Shown in pieces: positions 16,816 to 25,124 of a DNA stretch of 64,000 bases. Within the stretch, counting starts at the first letter, position 1; every line of letters starts with the position of its first letter. Below the pieces are notes generated by a model. The model was not told where the DNA came from. It worked only from the letters and a program-made list of their open reading frames with translations, and did not search any database. The stretch is from Mycobacterium aquaticum. Lineage in GTDB: Bacteria > Actinomycetota > Actinomycetes > Mycobacteriales > Mycobacteriaceae. The translations under genes and the position numbers were made by a program. The DNA is taken from positions 186,001-250,000 of the forward strand of contig NZ_MVHF01000002.1 in assembly GCF_002086485.1 (NCBI RefSeq), written 5' to 3'.

Positions 16816-17508
16816 GCAGGATCGGTCCGCGGGGCTATTCCGCGAGATTGCTGTCCATAATGCACAACTCGAAGAACTTGACAGCAAGTTGGAGTCTCAA
16901 CAGGGTGGCCTCGACGAGCTTGTCGCTAAGCGCTCAGAACTTGAGCGTTGGCTCGGACTGTGGCAACGCATCGAGGAGCTCGAAGCGCTTCACGGCGCCG
17001 TTGCTGACGAAAAGCCGGATGCTGTGGATCCGGTGGCAGATGGTATCGGTATCGGAACTGCGCGCGAGTTCTCAGCGGATTTGCGCCGAATACTCTCTGC
17101 GTGGTCGGTCCCGGGGCCGAGACAAGCGAGTTCCGATTCGACAATCCTCCGGACGTGGTCGTAGATTGCCGCAGTCGGGCCGACCGCGGTAAAGGCATGC
17201 GGTCTGTATTACACGCTGGTTTTGCAGTCTCACTTACGGAGTACTGCGGGCAGCGGGATTTGCCGCATCCAGGATTCGTTGCACTTGATACTCCAGTTCT
17301 GACTTGCCGGGACGCTGACAGAGGGGGGTCGTCTATCGGGGACGGTGCTGGGAGGAATGGCCCCGGCGGAGTAGCCGCGATTCGAGGTGAGGACGAGCTA
17401 GTGAGTGGCGCAGTCGCACAGGCGTTTTACGACTATCTGGCGTTCACGTGTCCGAGTCAGACTATCGTGCTGGAGAACCAGATCCCTAGACCCCACCGGC
17501 CGCGGTAA
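16816..17508 (+). pseudogene. Decayed coiled-coil ATPase gene (3' remnant, frameshifted)
   Basis: Two overlapping frames each read like part of one protein. First a charged coiled-coil (EELDSKLESQQGGLDE, then ERWLGLWQRIEELEAL), ending in SADLRRILSAW near 17103. Then, after a frame change near 17110, FRFDNPPDVVVD, RGKGMRSVLHAGF, DLPHPGFVALDTP and SQTIVLEN. The second part resembles the C-terminal Walker-B-like end of SMC/RecF-type or AAA ATPases found in accessory regions. The N-terminal Walker A half is missing; the fragment abuts the deaminase gene. It is a broken leftover of a large ATPase, perhaps from a defence or DNA-processing system, which is inference. Confidence 0.6.
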
Positions 17509-17593
17509 GGCACGATGGGCAATGAGGTGGAAGCCCGCGCTGAACGCGTTCGCGATCACCTTCAACGGCCGGATCACTCCGACTGGCAACTAA
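17483..17593 (+). pseudogene. C-terminal scrap of an IS256-family (Mutator) transposase
   Basis: The frame reading DPTGRGKARWAMRWKPALN then AFAITFNGR and a stop matches the usual C-terminal end of actinobacterial IS256-like transposases. No start and no catalytic DDE region are present. It overlaps the end of the decayed ATPase gene, so an insertion-sequence event probably truncated that region. Moderate confidence because the fragment is short. Confidence 0.5.
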
Positions 17594-17960
17594 CCCATGC
17601 CAAGTCAGATCCACCGTTTATCTGACAGTCCCTGGTGACACACATCAGGCCGTCGCTTTGCGGATCCGAGAAATTCGGTGACAGCAGTTCGTGCAAACAG
17701 GGGCGGGTGGGACACAGGGCGGTGATGACTCGCACGAACAGCAACAGAAGTGCCGTAATCGGGCCACGGTCGCTTGCGCCCGACAACGCCTCGTATGCAT
17801 GCTTCGTGAACCTTGCGGTGATCGCGGGCAGGAAGACCATACGTGCCGTCAACTGTTGTCTCCAGCAAGCTCGTGGACTGCATATGTCAACGCCGAGGCC
17901 AGCGGCTGAGTTGAGTTGATTTTGGTCCGATGCGGCCTTCGGGAGTTGTACGTTCACGGC
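17594..17960. other. Intergenic, no feature recognised
   Basis: About 370 nt between the transposase scrap and the next plausible gene. Open frames exist on both strands but none has protein-like composition. No repeat or hairpin of note. Confidence 0.35.
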
Positions 17961-18533
17961 GTGCGTCTGGGGATTGGTGGTGGTGCGTTCGGCGTCCGCG
18001 GTGGCATTTCGACCCGTGGCGTCGGCGTGGGCGTTGGCCCGTTCTCGGCTGGGACGTCCTGGCGGGGTGGGGGTGGCGGCGGCGGAGGTTACGTCGCGTG
18101 GGTGATCCTTGCAGGGGTCTTCCTCTTGATCGTGGCGTGGCCGTATCTGCTGGGTACCTATATCGCAGTTCAGTGCGGTGCGTGGAATCCGTCCACCGGG
18201 CGATTTGTCGTCGGCTGGATTTTCGAAGTGGTCTACATCGCCGCGCTGGTCGGATGGTTTTTGACCGCGCGAGCCAAAAACGCCCGGCGTGCCGCTCAGG
18301 ATGCTAATCGGCTGGCTTCGCTACAGGCGTCGGGAGCTGTATACGAAACGAAATCGGGCAACTCGGTGGTCTACCGGCACGGCACCTGCACAACGAACCA
18401 CCGCTCGGCCGACGCCGCCGCGCGCTGTACGAAATCGGACCACGAAAAATCGCTGGTACCAGTGCATACCAGCTCCGACACGGAAAATCCGGGTGAGCAG
18501 GGACCCAGGGCGCACCGAGCTGCCATCACGTGA
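17961..18533 (+). CDS. Small membrane protein with DUF4236-like glycine-rich N terminus
   Basis: About 190 residues if it begins at GTG 17961; TTG 17916 is an alternative, and no start has a good ribosome-binding site. The N terminus (FGVRGGISTRGVGVGVGP) resembles the DUF4236 repeat of short beta-strands, followed by a Gly run, two membrane segments (AWVILAGVFLLIVAWPYLLG and a second starting WIFEVVYIAALVGWF) and a polar tail. The frame ends at TGA 18531 but continues open beyond it into a hydrophobic segment and PASTA domain, so this may be the first half of one broken gene. Function unknown. Confidence 0.55.
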   Translation: MRLGIGGGAFGVRGGISTRGVGVGVGPFSAGTSWRGGGGGGGGYVAWVILAGVFLLIVAWPYLLGTYIAVQCGAWNPSTGRFVVGWIFEVVYIAALVGWFLTARAKNARRAAQDANRLASLQASGAVYETKSGNSVVYRHGTCTTNHRSADAAARCTKSDHEKSLVPVHTSSDTENPGEQGPRAHRAAIT

Positions 18534-18878
18534 GCCGCAAGCATTCTCGTTGTCGGGATCGTCTCCGGCCTTGCCATCCTCATTGTGGACCCCATTCGCT
18601 CCGCAGCCGGTGATGCCCGAGACAAACCTTGCCCGACACAGATAGACGCTGATGTGAGCGCTTCACGTATCACGATGCCCGACCTCATCGGTCAGAACGC
18701 CGGGCCCGTCGAGGACCGGCTCAAAGGACTGGGGATCACCAACATCGAATTATCCTCGGCCAACCCGGAATACAAATCGGTGTGGGTAGCGTCAAACTGG
18801 ACGGTGGTCAGCACGGATCCTCCCCCTGGATGTTCGATCAACGCCCACCACCAGGTCGTCGTCTACGTGACCAAGTAA
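18534..18878 (+). pseudogene. PASTA-domain protein or second half of split gene
   Basis: Directly after TGA 18531-18533 the same frame encodes a membrane or signal segment (SILVVGIVSGLAILIV) with no usable start codon before it, then a linker and a PASTA-like domain (MPDLIGQNAGPVEDRLKGLG to a final VVVYVTK). PASTA domains bind peptidoglycan fragments outside the cell. The only start, GTG 18585, would delete the membrane segment. So either an in-frame nonsense mutation has split one gene, or the stop is read through. Family match for PASTA is good, status as pseudogene is inference. Confidence 0.55.
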
Positions 18879-19396
18879 GTGCGACGTAAGACATCACTGG
18901 TGGCAAAGTTCCACTGATTAACAGCGACTGAATCGGCTGCGGCTTGGCTGCCGGCGGTGCCACAGGGCTCCGGGACGTCCGGTGGCAAGGGAAACTGCAA
19001 GCGCGACACCGCTATTCTGTTCAACGTGGCGGTCGGTACGGGTATGCCGTTGGTCGGTCGCGATGCCAGACCGGCGCACGGGCACCACTCAGTGACACCG
19101 CCGTGGTGTGAGCAAGTTCCTTGTGCGCTCTGCGAATGAGAATCCGATCCATCCTGGCAGATCGCGGTCACCGCTGAAGGTGAATCGTCAGGCGACTCGA
19201 CGCAGGTTTGGTGGCTCGAAGACCAGTAGTAGCCTGGCCCGCATCCGTCCGCTGCGGCTGGGGGTGATGTCCCATTAGCCACCACGATTCCACCAGCGGC
19301 CACAACCAGCACGCCCACAATGAAACGGAGCGTGCGGGTTGGTGTGAGGAGTGCGGCCAAGGAGAGTAGCGGGCACACGAAGATAAGACGATTCAT
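18863..19396 (-). CDS. Secreted/membrane protein with DUF3761-like domain
   Basis: 177 residues. Two N-terminal hydrophobic segments (FVCPLLSLAALL and FIVGVLVVAAGGIVVA) precede a Cys-rich region: CGPGYYWSSSHQTCVES and then CQDGSDSHSQ with TCSHHGGV, the hallmark of the DUF3761 family found in secreted actinobacterial proteins. The last third is less conserved and may be a natural run-on, since it overlaps the convergent PASTA gene by 16 nt. Function unknown. It sits alone in the scar region. Confidence 0.6.
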   Translation of the reverse strand: MNRLIFVCPLLSLAALLTPTRTLRFIVGVLVVAAGGIVVANGTSPPAAADGCGPGYYWSSSHQTCVESPDDSPSAVTAICQDGSDSHSQSAQGTCSHHGGVTEWCPCAGLASRPTNGIPVPTATLNRIAVSRLQFPLPPDVPEPCGTAGSQAAADSVAVNQWNFATSDVLRRTYLVT

Positions 19397-19807
19397 AATT
19401 ATGATATTGCGCTCTGCAAGGGTTGCTGAATGCTACACATTTGCTGTGAGTTTCTAGGTCTGGCACCGGTGTTTGGGCGACGACAGTCAGCGCCGTCAAC
19501 GTCAACGAGCGCTGGGTCGGCATAGCCGAGGCATCGAAGGCAGGCGGCTCGCCGCCGCCTAGTCGCTCGCCATTGAGTGTCAGATTGTTCCAGTTGGTCT
19601 AGGCGTGGGCGACCCATTAACAGCTTTCGGTGTCAGAGGTGCTTCTATATCGAGTCGCGTTCGCCAGTCTGCCGCGTCCGCCAGTCTATGAAGCGACGAG
19701 CCGAACCTGAGGGGAGCTGCGGCTCGGCGACCTGTCGTTGTGAACCCCAGCACGGCCAAGAAGCTAAATCGTGCATTCATCTAGCATCCCGCGGTTGAAT
19801 GGGTTCA
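19397..19807. other. Intergenic, no feature recognised
   Basis: About 410 nt without a believable gene. CCAGTTGGTCTAGG near 19588 resembles one half of the GntR-type operators in the module to the left, but no gene start follows closely. Confidence 0.3.
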
Positions 19808-20113
19808 TTAACCCTCGCTTGTCCTTACTGGGCAGCCGTCGAGTCGACTCTGCCACCGATGATGGGTCGATGTGCCACACAAACAGCCAAGCCCCTGCGG
19901 CGGGGGATAGATTGTTGCCAACTCAGCCGCCAGATCATGGTCGTGGCGGCTGCCGGCGACGAACTCCCAAAGTCTCTCGACAAAGCGCTGCAGGTTCAGT
20001 CCGAACCGGATAAAGACCTCTTCTTCGGGCACACCACCGTACGGGATCCAGATGCGAGCAATCCGGATGAAGTCGTGACTTTCGGTGCTTCGATGGCGAT
20101 CGTCTCGCAGCAC
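19808..20113 (-). CDS. Small hypothetical protein
   Basis: About 101 residues from GTG 20113, which has AGAGGA upstream; ATG 20173 is an alternative. The central stretch IRIARIWIPYGGVPEEEVFI followed by RFGLNLQRFVERLWEF has the amphipathic, acidic composition of a real small actinobacterial protein, while the C-terminal third looks less protein-like. No family recognised with certainty. It is the last gene of the scar region and runs the same way as the MetF-like gene beyond it, without clear coupling. Confidence 0.4.
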   Translation of the reverse strand: MLRDDRHRSTESHDFIRIARIWIPYGGVPEEEVFIRFGLNLQRFVERLWEFVAGSRHDHDLAAELATIYPPPQGLGCLCGTSTHHRWQSRLDGCPVRTSEG

Positions 20114-20186
20114 CTGGTCCTCTGGACACAGTGCGTGGGATGCAACCGTCGGATGAGTGGTCGGATTGCTCATCTGCTATGCCAGC

Positions 20187-21050
20187 TCACGCCTGTGACC
20201 GCGTTGCCGTCAGTCGCTGTACCGTTTGGCGACGCCATTGTTCCGTTTCCTGGATCTGATTGAAGCTGAACAGATGGATCCCGACGATGCGGGTGGCCGT
20301 TGCGGTGTCCTCGAGGACGTCCTCGAGTAACTCGTCGGGTGTGAACATCTTGTGGAGCAGTAGTTTCGCCATTGTGCGTTTGTTCTTCGACAAGTAGCGG
20401 ACCGAGTTGCCCACCCCGATTCGTGGTGACATCTCCATCAGTTTGCGCCGGGCCACGGCACCGGGGGCGCTGAGGACCATGGGAAGCGCTGGATAAGTGG
20501 TGGCCACCGATTCGATCCACGTTCGCATGATCGACGGGTCGAAACACATCTGCGGAACGATGTACGAGGCGTATCGAGCCTTACGGCGTAATGCGTGGGC
20601 CAGGTCGTCGGATGATATTTCGGGATGGCCCTCGGGATAGCCGGCAATACCGATGCGCGAGGGGTGACCCGGCAGCTCCAGCATATCTTCGATCAGGTCT
20701 GCTGCGCTGGAATAGGTTGAGTCACCGGCCCGTTGCCCGTCGCCGCCGATGGCGAACACTTCATCAATTCCACTGGCGGATAGGCGGGCAACGATCTGGG
20801 AGAGGTGGCTCTGGTCCTGTATTTGGCTTGCGGCTAGGTGGGGAATTACCTCGTAGCCATGTGCGGCGAAGAACTCGGCGGTCTCGACAGTCCGCTGCAC
20901 CCCGTGCTTGGGTGAGCACGTAATCGTGAGGGTTGATCCCTCCGGGATCGATGCAAGCACCGTTTCGCGGATGCCCGACAGTGGAAGGATTTCGAGTCGC
21001 GCGTTCTGCAGCAGCCTGCTCAGCGGGTCGACTTGATCGATGTTAAGCAT
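20187..21050 (-). CDS. Methylenetetrahydrofolate reductase (MetF)-family protein
   Basis: 287 residues of the MTHFR TIM-barrel family. Recognisable segments are LTITCSPKHGV, EVIPHLAASQIQDQSHL and EVFAIGGDGQ, the equivalents of the flavin- and folate-binding strands of MetF. It lies 12 nt downstream of the GcvT-like methyltransferase gene in the same operon, with AAAGGG before ATG 21050. In THF-dependent demethylation systems (chloromethane, vanillate) a dedicated MetF converts 5-methyl-THF to 5,10-methylene-THF; the same role is proposed here. It diverges clearly from biosynthetic MetF in the flavin-binding strands, so exact chemistry is uncertain. Confidence 0.8.
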   Translation of the reverse strand: MLNIDQVDPLSRLLQNARLEILPLSGIRETVLASIPEGSTLTITCSPKHGVQRTVETAEFFAAHGYEVIPHLAASQIQDQSHLSQIVARLSASGIDEVFAIGGDGQRAGDSTYSSAADLIEDMLELPGHPSRIGIAGYPEGHPEISSDDLAHALRRKARYASYIVPQMCFDPSIMRTWIESVATTYPALPMVLSAPGAVARRKLMEMSPRIGVGNSVRYLSKNKRTMAKLLLHKMFTPDELLEDVLEDTATATRIVGIHLFSFNQIQETEQWRRQTVQRLTATRSQA

Positions 21051-21062
21051 CGAATTGCCCTT

Positions 21063-22355
21063 TCAGGACAGCGACGTGGAACGACGCCTGGTCACGAATG
21101 GAAGATCGACCACGACTGCCGGTACGTCGACCTGTTCTTCACCGATCGGCCACAGGACCGTGACGGTATTGCCGGGGGCGGCGGATGCCGGTGGCACGTG
21201 ACCGAAACCGATCAATTTCCCTGTGGTGGGACTCCACGTGATGCTCGAAGCACGCTGATTCCCAACTGCGTCGCCCTTCAAGGGAAGCGGAACCCACCGC
21301 ACCCTACCGAAGTTCGGCGGTGCTGCGTTACGGCGCTCGCATTCTCGAACGATCGTGCGCCAGTCGATCTCCAGACCGACGTTGTGCGTACGACTGCCTG
21401 TGGCCGCCTCCCTGACCAGCGCCGCCTTTCCGATGAACTCTTCCTTGGAGAAGTCGACGAGGCGCCCTAACCCCAGCTCGAACGGGGTGGCCTCGTACCG
21501 GGCTGCGACCTGCACGGATGCGCCTTGGGAATCGAGTCCGGCGGCCGTGTAGTCGTAGCCGACGATCAGCAGCCCTGCCTCGATCCTGGCGACATCTTCG
21601 GCGAGACCGCCGGCAGGCTTGATGTCGTAGCGCTCCCCGGCGTCAAACACGGCGTCCCACACCGATATGCCGTCTTCTGCTCGCATCCACAGTTCATAGC
21701 CCACTTCGCCGGTGAAACCTTGTCGCAGTACGTCGACGTCGCAGCCACCGATCGAGGTTGTTCGGAGCCGTGAGAATCGCAGATCGCCCCAGTCTGCGCC
21801 CGACGCCGCCTCCAGCACCTCTGTTGACTTCGGCCCCTGCAGGGTAATGATTCCGTAATCCTCTGTGAGGTCGTGGATTTCAACGTCGTATCCCTCGGCG
21901 CAATGGCGCAACCAGAGCAGGTTGGGATCGGCAGATAGGCGGAACGTCGATGCGTCGACTCGTATGACCAGCCCGTCGTTGACCAGCTTGCCCTCGTCGT
22001 TGCACCAGGGTGTGTAATACGTCTGTCCGATCTGCAGTTTGCTGGCGTCACGGGTGATGAGTCGGTCGACGACCGTCACCGCGTCCTTTCCGTGGATCTC
22101 GTACTTCGACAACGGCGACATGTCGCCGATCGCGACGCCGGTTCGAATGGTGTGAAGTTCTTCGGACAAGTCAGTGAAGACGTCGGCGATCATCATTCGA
22201 TCCCACGACATCCACAACGCATTGCGGTTCAGCGCGGCGGTGCGTGCGGCGAACGGTGTACCCAACCATCTGACGGGGCGGTGTTCTTGCTGCGGCTCCG
22301 GGGAAATGGGGGGCAATGTCGCGCCGTCGCTCCGGTCGGAGGCAAGATTGGTCAT
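21063..22355 (-). CDS. GcvT-like tetrahydrofolate-dependent aminomethyl/methyltransferase
   Basis: 430 residues. The GcvT folate-binding fold is visible from about residue 45: DMSPLSKYEIHGKDA, TPWCNDEGKLVNDG, ITLQGPKS, and VLRQGFTGEVGYELW. The length and absence of a fused oxidase fit stand-alone demethylases such as DmdA (DMSP) and LigM/DesA (aromatic O-demethylase), which transfer methyl from substrate to THF. Pairing with MetF-like protein supports that. It starts at ATG 22355 after GGAAGG and is divergent from the cyclase operon across a 368-nt region with two copies of the proposed LysR motif. The methylated substrate is unknown. Confidence 0.83.
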   Translation of the reverse strand: MTNLASDRSDGATLPPISPEPQQEHRPVRWLGTPFAARTAALNRNALWMSWDRMMIADVFTDLSEELHTIRTGVAIGDMSPLSKYEIHGKDAVTVVDRLITRDASKLQIGQTYYTPWCNDEGKLVNDGLVIRVDASTFRLSADPNLLWLRHCAEGYDVEIHDLTEDYGIITLQGPKSTEVLEAASGADWGDLRFSRLRTTSIGGCDVDVLRQGFTGEVGYELWMRAEDGISVWDAVFDAGERYDIKPAGGLAEDVARIEAGLLIVGYDYTAAGLDSQGASVQVAARYEATPFELGLGRLVDFSKEEFIGKAALVREAATGSRTHNVGLEIDWRTIVRECERRNAAPPNFGRVRWVPLPLKGDAVGNQRASSITWSPTTGKLIGFGHVPPASAAPGNTVTVLWPIGEEQVDVPAVVVDLPFVTRRRSTSLS

Positions 22356-22481
22356 TATTTAGGGCCTTCCATATACGTTGAAAGTGCAGGCTGCTGCCGC
22401 GAGATGATCTGCCGCAGATGTGATTTCCTCTATCGAGGCGGAACCTGTGCGGCGATGGAACGAGCCTAAGGCGGCGTGATC

Positions 22482-22501
22482 CATTCAACAAAGACCGAAA
22501 T
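22482..22501 (+). promoter_or_regulatory. Proposed LysR-regulon motif, copy A
   Basis: CATTCAACAAAGACCGAAAT. One of five copies of the pattern CATTNNACAAAGACNGAAAT in this window, each near the start of a gene in island 4. Confidence 0.5.
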
Positions 22502-22580
22502 CCTGCCGTGAAGATAAGCATTTACGTATAGCGGAACGACTCGATCTGTCTCATAAGTAGATGCCTATGTGAATGTGTCC

Positions 22581-22600
22581 AAATTCATCTTTGTCTAATG
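22581..22600 (-). promoter_or_regulatory. Proposed LysR-regulon motif, copy B
   Basis: Minus-strand CATTAGACAAAGATGAATTT. Shares CATTAGACAAAGA exactly with copy D at the lysR/xdh promoter. It lies 124 nt upstream of the cyclase start. Confidence 0.5.
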
Positions 22601-22723
22601 GCTCCAGCTGGTCGTAGGCTGCGATTGCACCGCCCAGGACCCTGGGGCCTGCAGCCGAAGGTCTTGTGCAATGCCATGTTTCGCGACGCTTAGTCCGTCG
22701 TTCACCACCAGAGGGAGAAATCA

Positions 22724-23716
22724 ATGTGTGGAGTCACCGCCGATTTCCGTTGGACCGACCCGGCGGAAACAGGCAACGAGCTTCGCCCCGCGCCGCTGCT
22801 CGACAAGGATGGGCTGGTCGTATCGAAGAGCCCGTGGGGTCCTGACGACGAGATCGGCCGTCTCAATTGGCTTCATCCGCAGTCGGTCGGCGCGATCATC
22901 GACCGGTTGGATGGACGTAAAGTCTTCGACCTCGCCGTCGATTACTTCCCGGGGATGCCGTCATGGTCGGAGGCGGGCGACCCGCCGTTCGACATCTGGA
23001 TGACCCATACGCCACAGGGTTCGATCGTTGACGGCCGGTCCGGTTACGGGCCTGAGATTCACGAGAAGTACTCGTACGCAGGTGATGCCATCTCGATGTA
23101 TACCCATTGCGGCACGCACATCGACACGCTCAATCACATGGGATACCACGGGCTGTTCTGGAATGGCTGGACCGCCGACAAGCACTTGGGCAGCAAAGTC
23201 TGGACCAAAGGTGGCACGGACAATTATCCGCCGATCATCGCTCGCGGCGTGATGCTGGACATCGCCGGCGCGCATCAGGTGGAGTGCCTCGACGACCACT
23301 ACGAAATCACCCCCGATGACCTGCGGGATGCGGCTCGACGCCAGAACGTGGAGCTGCGCAAAGGTGATGTCGTGCTGGTGCGCACCGGCCGGATGAGCCG
23401 CTGGCCCGATCGGGACGCCTACCTCGCCGGGTCGCCGGGCATCAACGTTGCCTCGGCGAAGTGGCTGTGCGAGGAAGCCGGTGCGATGAGCATCGCCGGC
23501 GACAACATCGGCCTCGAACCTCAGCCCTATCACGGCGAATATGCGCCGGTGCACTGCTACATGCTGGCCACCGCCGGCGCCCAGATCATCGAGGTCGTCA
23601 ACATGGAAGAACTTGCGGCCGAACGGCTCTACGAGTTCGCCTTCGTCGGGCTGCCGATGAAACTGTTCGGCGCGACCGGTGCGCCGATGCCGTGCGTGGC
23701 GGTGCCACTGCGATGA
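22724..23716 (+). CDS. Cyclase-family metal-dependent hydrolase
   Basis: 330 residues, PF04199 cyclase family (kynurenine formamidase, isatin hydrolase and relatives): Mn/Zn-dependent opening of cyclic or N-acyl amides. The complete HxGTHxD motif is present (His128, His132, Asp134), with a later His and Glu in APVHCYML and IIEVVNMEEL. It is longer than KynB because of an N-terminal extension like those in the larger lactam hydrolases. Preceded by GAGGGAG; first gene of a tightly packed operon running to moaE, in which every early gene overlaps the next by 4 nt. Probably ring-opening; substrate unknown. Confidence 0.85.
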   Translation: MCGVTADFRWTDPAETGNELRPAPLLDKDGLVVSKSPWGPDDEIGRLNWLHPQSVGAIIDRLDGRKVFDLAVDYFPGMPSWSEAGDPPFDIWMTHTPQGSIVDGRSGYGPEIHEKYSYAGDAISMYTHCGTHIDTLNHMGYHGLFWNGWTADKHLGSKVWTKGGTDNYPPIIARGVMLDIAGAHQVECLDDHYEITPDDLRDAARRQNVELRKGDVVLVRTGRMSRWPDRDAYLAGSPGINVASAKWLCEEAGAMSIAGDNIGLEPQPYHGEYAPVHCYMLATAGAQIIEVVNMEELAAERLYEFAFVGLPMKLFGATGAPMPCVAVPLR

Positions 23717-24219
23717 CCATCAATCCGACCAAGACGGCGCCGTTGAAACTCAAGCGGCTCGACAACATCGACGTGGTTGTGAACGACTTCCCCCGGATGG
23801 TCGCGTTCTATCGGGATGTGCTCGGTCTGCCGTTGCATCCGCACGGTTACCGGCCGGACCGCGGCTGGGCCATGTTCATGTGCGGCGACGTCGATCTGGT
23901 GCTGCTCAGCGTCCCGGAGGCTGAGCGGACCGGGCGCCGGCGTACATCGAACTATGCGCAGGATCCCGCCGGCGTGCACTCGTTCGCCGCCCAGGTCGAC
24001 GACCTCGACGAAGCGATCACCACACTCGACGCGCACGGGGTGAAATGGGCCGACGACACCGTCGTATTCGGCGCAGGCCATGTGCTGCCGTCCGCCCCGG
24101 ACGGTGATTTCAACGGGATCTGGTACCGATTCCGCTCCTTCTACGACCCAGAGGAAAACGTGATGCACATATGTGAAGTTCACCCGCCGACCGGCTTCGA
24201 CCGCGGGAGGCAGGCATGA
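23713..24219 (+). CDS. VOC-superfamily (glyoxalase/dioxygenase-like) protein
   Basis: 168 residues from ATG 23713, overlapping the cyclase stop by 4 nt. Two beta-alpha-beta-beta-beta modules typical of the vicinal-oxygen-chelate fold are seen: LDNIDVVVNDFPRMVAFYRD at the N terminus and HSFAAQVDDLDEAITTLDAHG in the second half, closing with NVMHICEV. The usual first-position His ligand appears as Asn, while the terminal Glu is present. It could be a lyase, isomerase or ring-cleavage enzyme acting between cyclase and deacetylase steps. Function inferred only from fold and position. Confidence 0.78.
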   Translation: MTINPTKTAPLKLKRLDNIDVVVNDFPRMVAFYRDVLGLPLHPHGYRPDRGWAMFMCGDVDLVLLSVPEAERTGRRRTSNYAQDPAGVHSFAAQVDDLDEAITTLDAHGVKWADDTVVFGAGHVLPSAPDGDFNGIWYRFRSFYDPEENVMHICEVHPPTGFDRGRQA

Positions 24220-25124
24220 ACGCCGAAGCAAAGCTGACCTGCTGCCTGACAGTGGGCATGGATGCGTTGTCGCTGTGGACCACGTCGTTCAAGAGTGACA
24301 ACCCGAGCATGATTTCGCGCGGCGAGTTCGACGCGGTAGCCACCGACCGCATCCTGGAACTGCTCGCCACCAACGACATTCGCTCGACGTTCCTAATTCC
24401 GGGGCATACAGCTCTGGCATACCCGGAGCTGACCAAGAAGATTCACGGCCTCGGTCACGAGATCGCCTACCACGGCTGGGTTCACGAGGATCCACGCGAG
24501 TTCGATCTGGCGGGCCAGCGACGGATCTTCGAGCGTGGTTTGGAGGCGCTCGACCACGTGGTCGGTGTGCATCCGCGTGGTCACGTGTCGCCGGCCTGGA
24601 ACACCAGCGCCGACACCTTCGCCTTGGTGGAAGAATTCGGCTTCCTCTATGACGGCAGCCGGATGGCGACCGACTTCCTGCCGGTCTACGTCCGTAAAGG
24701 TGACCGGTGGCCGGCCAATGAACCGTACGAGTTCGGGCAGCTCACCGAAGTAGTCGGCCTACCGGTTGCGTGGCCGCTCGACGATGTGCCGCTGTTTGAG
24801 TTCGTCTGGGGCCAGCTCGGCGGGTTGACCGCACCGTCGGTGGCCGAGGAAATCTGGACGGGCGACCTCGATTACGCCCGCACTCACTGCCCGGGAGGCG
24901 TGTTCAACCTGACCATCCACCCGCAATCCAGCGGCCGGGGCCACCGCATGCTGCTGCTCGAACGATTCGTCGAATACGTCAAACAGTTCGACAACGTGGA
25001 ATTCGGTTGCCTTGGTGACTACGCCGAGCGGTGGAAGGCGAACAACCCGATCGACGTCTGGCGCAAAGCCAATCCGGCTCTCGCTGGTGACGGCGCCATC
25101 ACCGAACTGCCCCTGGGGAAGTGA
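24216..25124 (+). CDS. Polysaccharide-deacetylase-fold (NodB/PuuE-like) hydrolase
   Basis: 302 residues. The NodB (beta/alpha) barrel is recognisable from the N-terminal strand CCLTVGMDALSLW, STFLIPGHTALAYPEL, the metal-binding IAYHGWVHEDP (His-x3-His) and FNLTIHPQSSGRGHRM near the end. Despite the family name, members such as PuuE act as allantoinases, opening the hydantoin ring, and others hydrolyse cyclic imides. No signal peptide, so it is cytoplasmic. Embedded in a catabolic operon with an amidase and M20 enzyme, ring amide hydrolysis is more likely than glycan deacetylation; that is inference. Confidence 0.82.
   Translation: MNAEAKLTCCLTVGMDALSLWTTSFKSDNPSMISRGEFDAVATDRILELLATNDIRSTFLIPGHTALAYPELTKKIHGLGHEIAYHGWVHEDPREFDLAGQRRIFERGLEALDHVVGVHPRGHVSPAWNTSADTFALVEEFGFLYDGSRMATDFLPVYVRKGDRWPANEPYEFGQLTEVVGLPVAWPLDDVPLFEFVWGQLGGLTAPSVAEEIWTGDLDYARTHCPGGVFNLTIHPQSSGRGHRMLLLERFVEYVKQFDNVEFGCLGDYAERWKANNPIDVWRKANPALAGDGAITELPLGK

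Larger units (their letters stand above)
22356..22723. promoter_or_regulatory. Divergent promoter region, gcvT-like / cyclase operon
   Basis: 368 nt without a gene. It is AT-richer than the flanks between 22490 and 22600 and carries two inward-facing copies of the CAAAGA motif, and should contain the promoters for both the C1 pair (minus strand) and the long catabolic operon (plus strand). Confidence 0.6.

Noticed and set aside
19585-19600. CCAGTTGGTCTAGG resembling an operator half
   Set aside because: No gene start follows within a reasonable distance.
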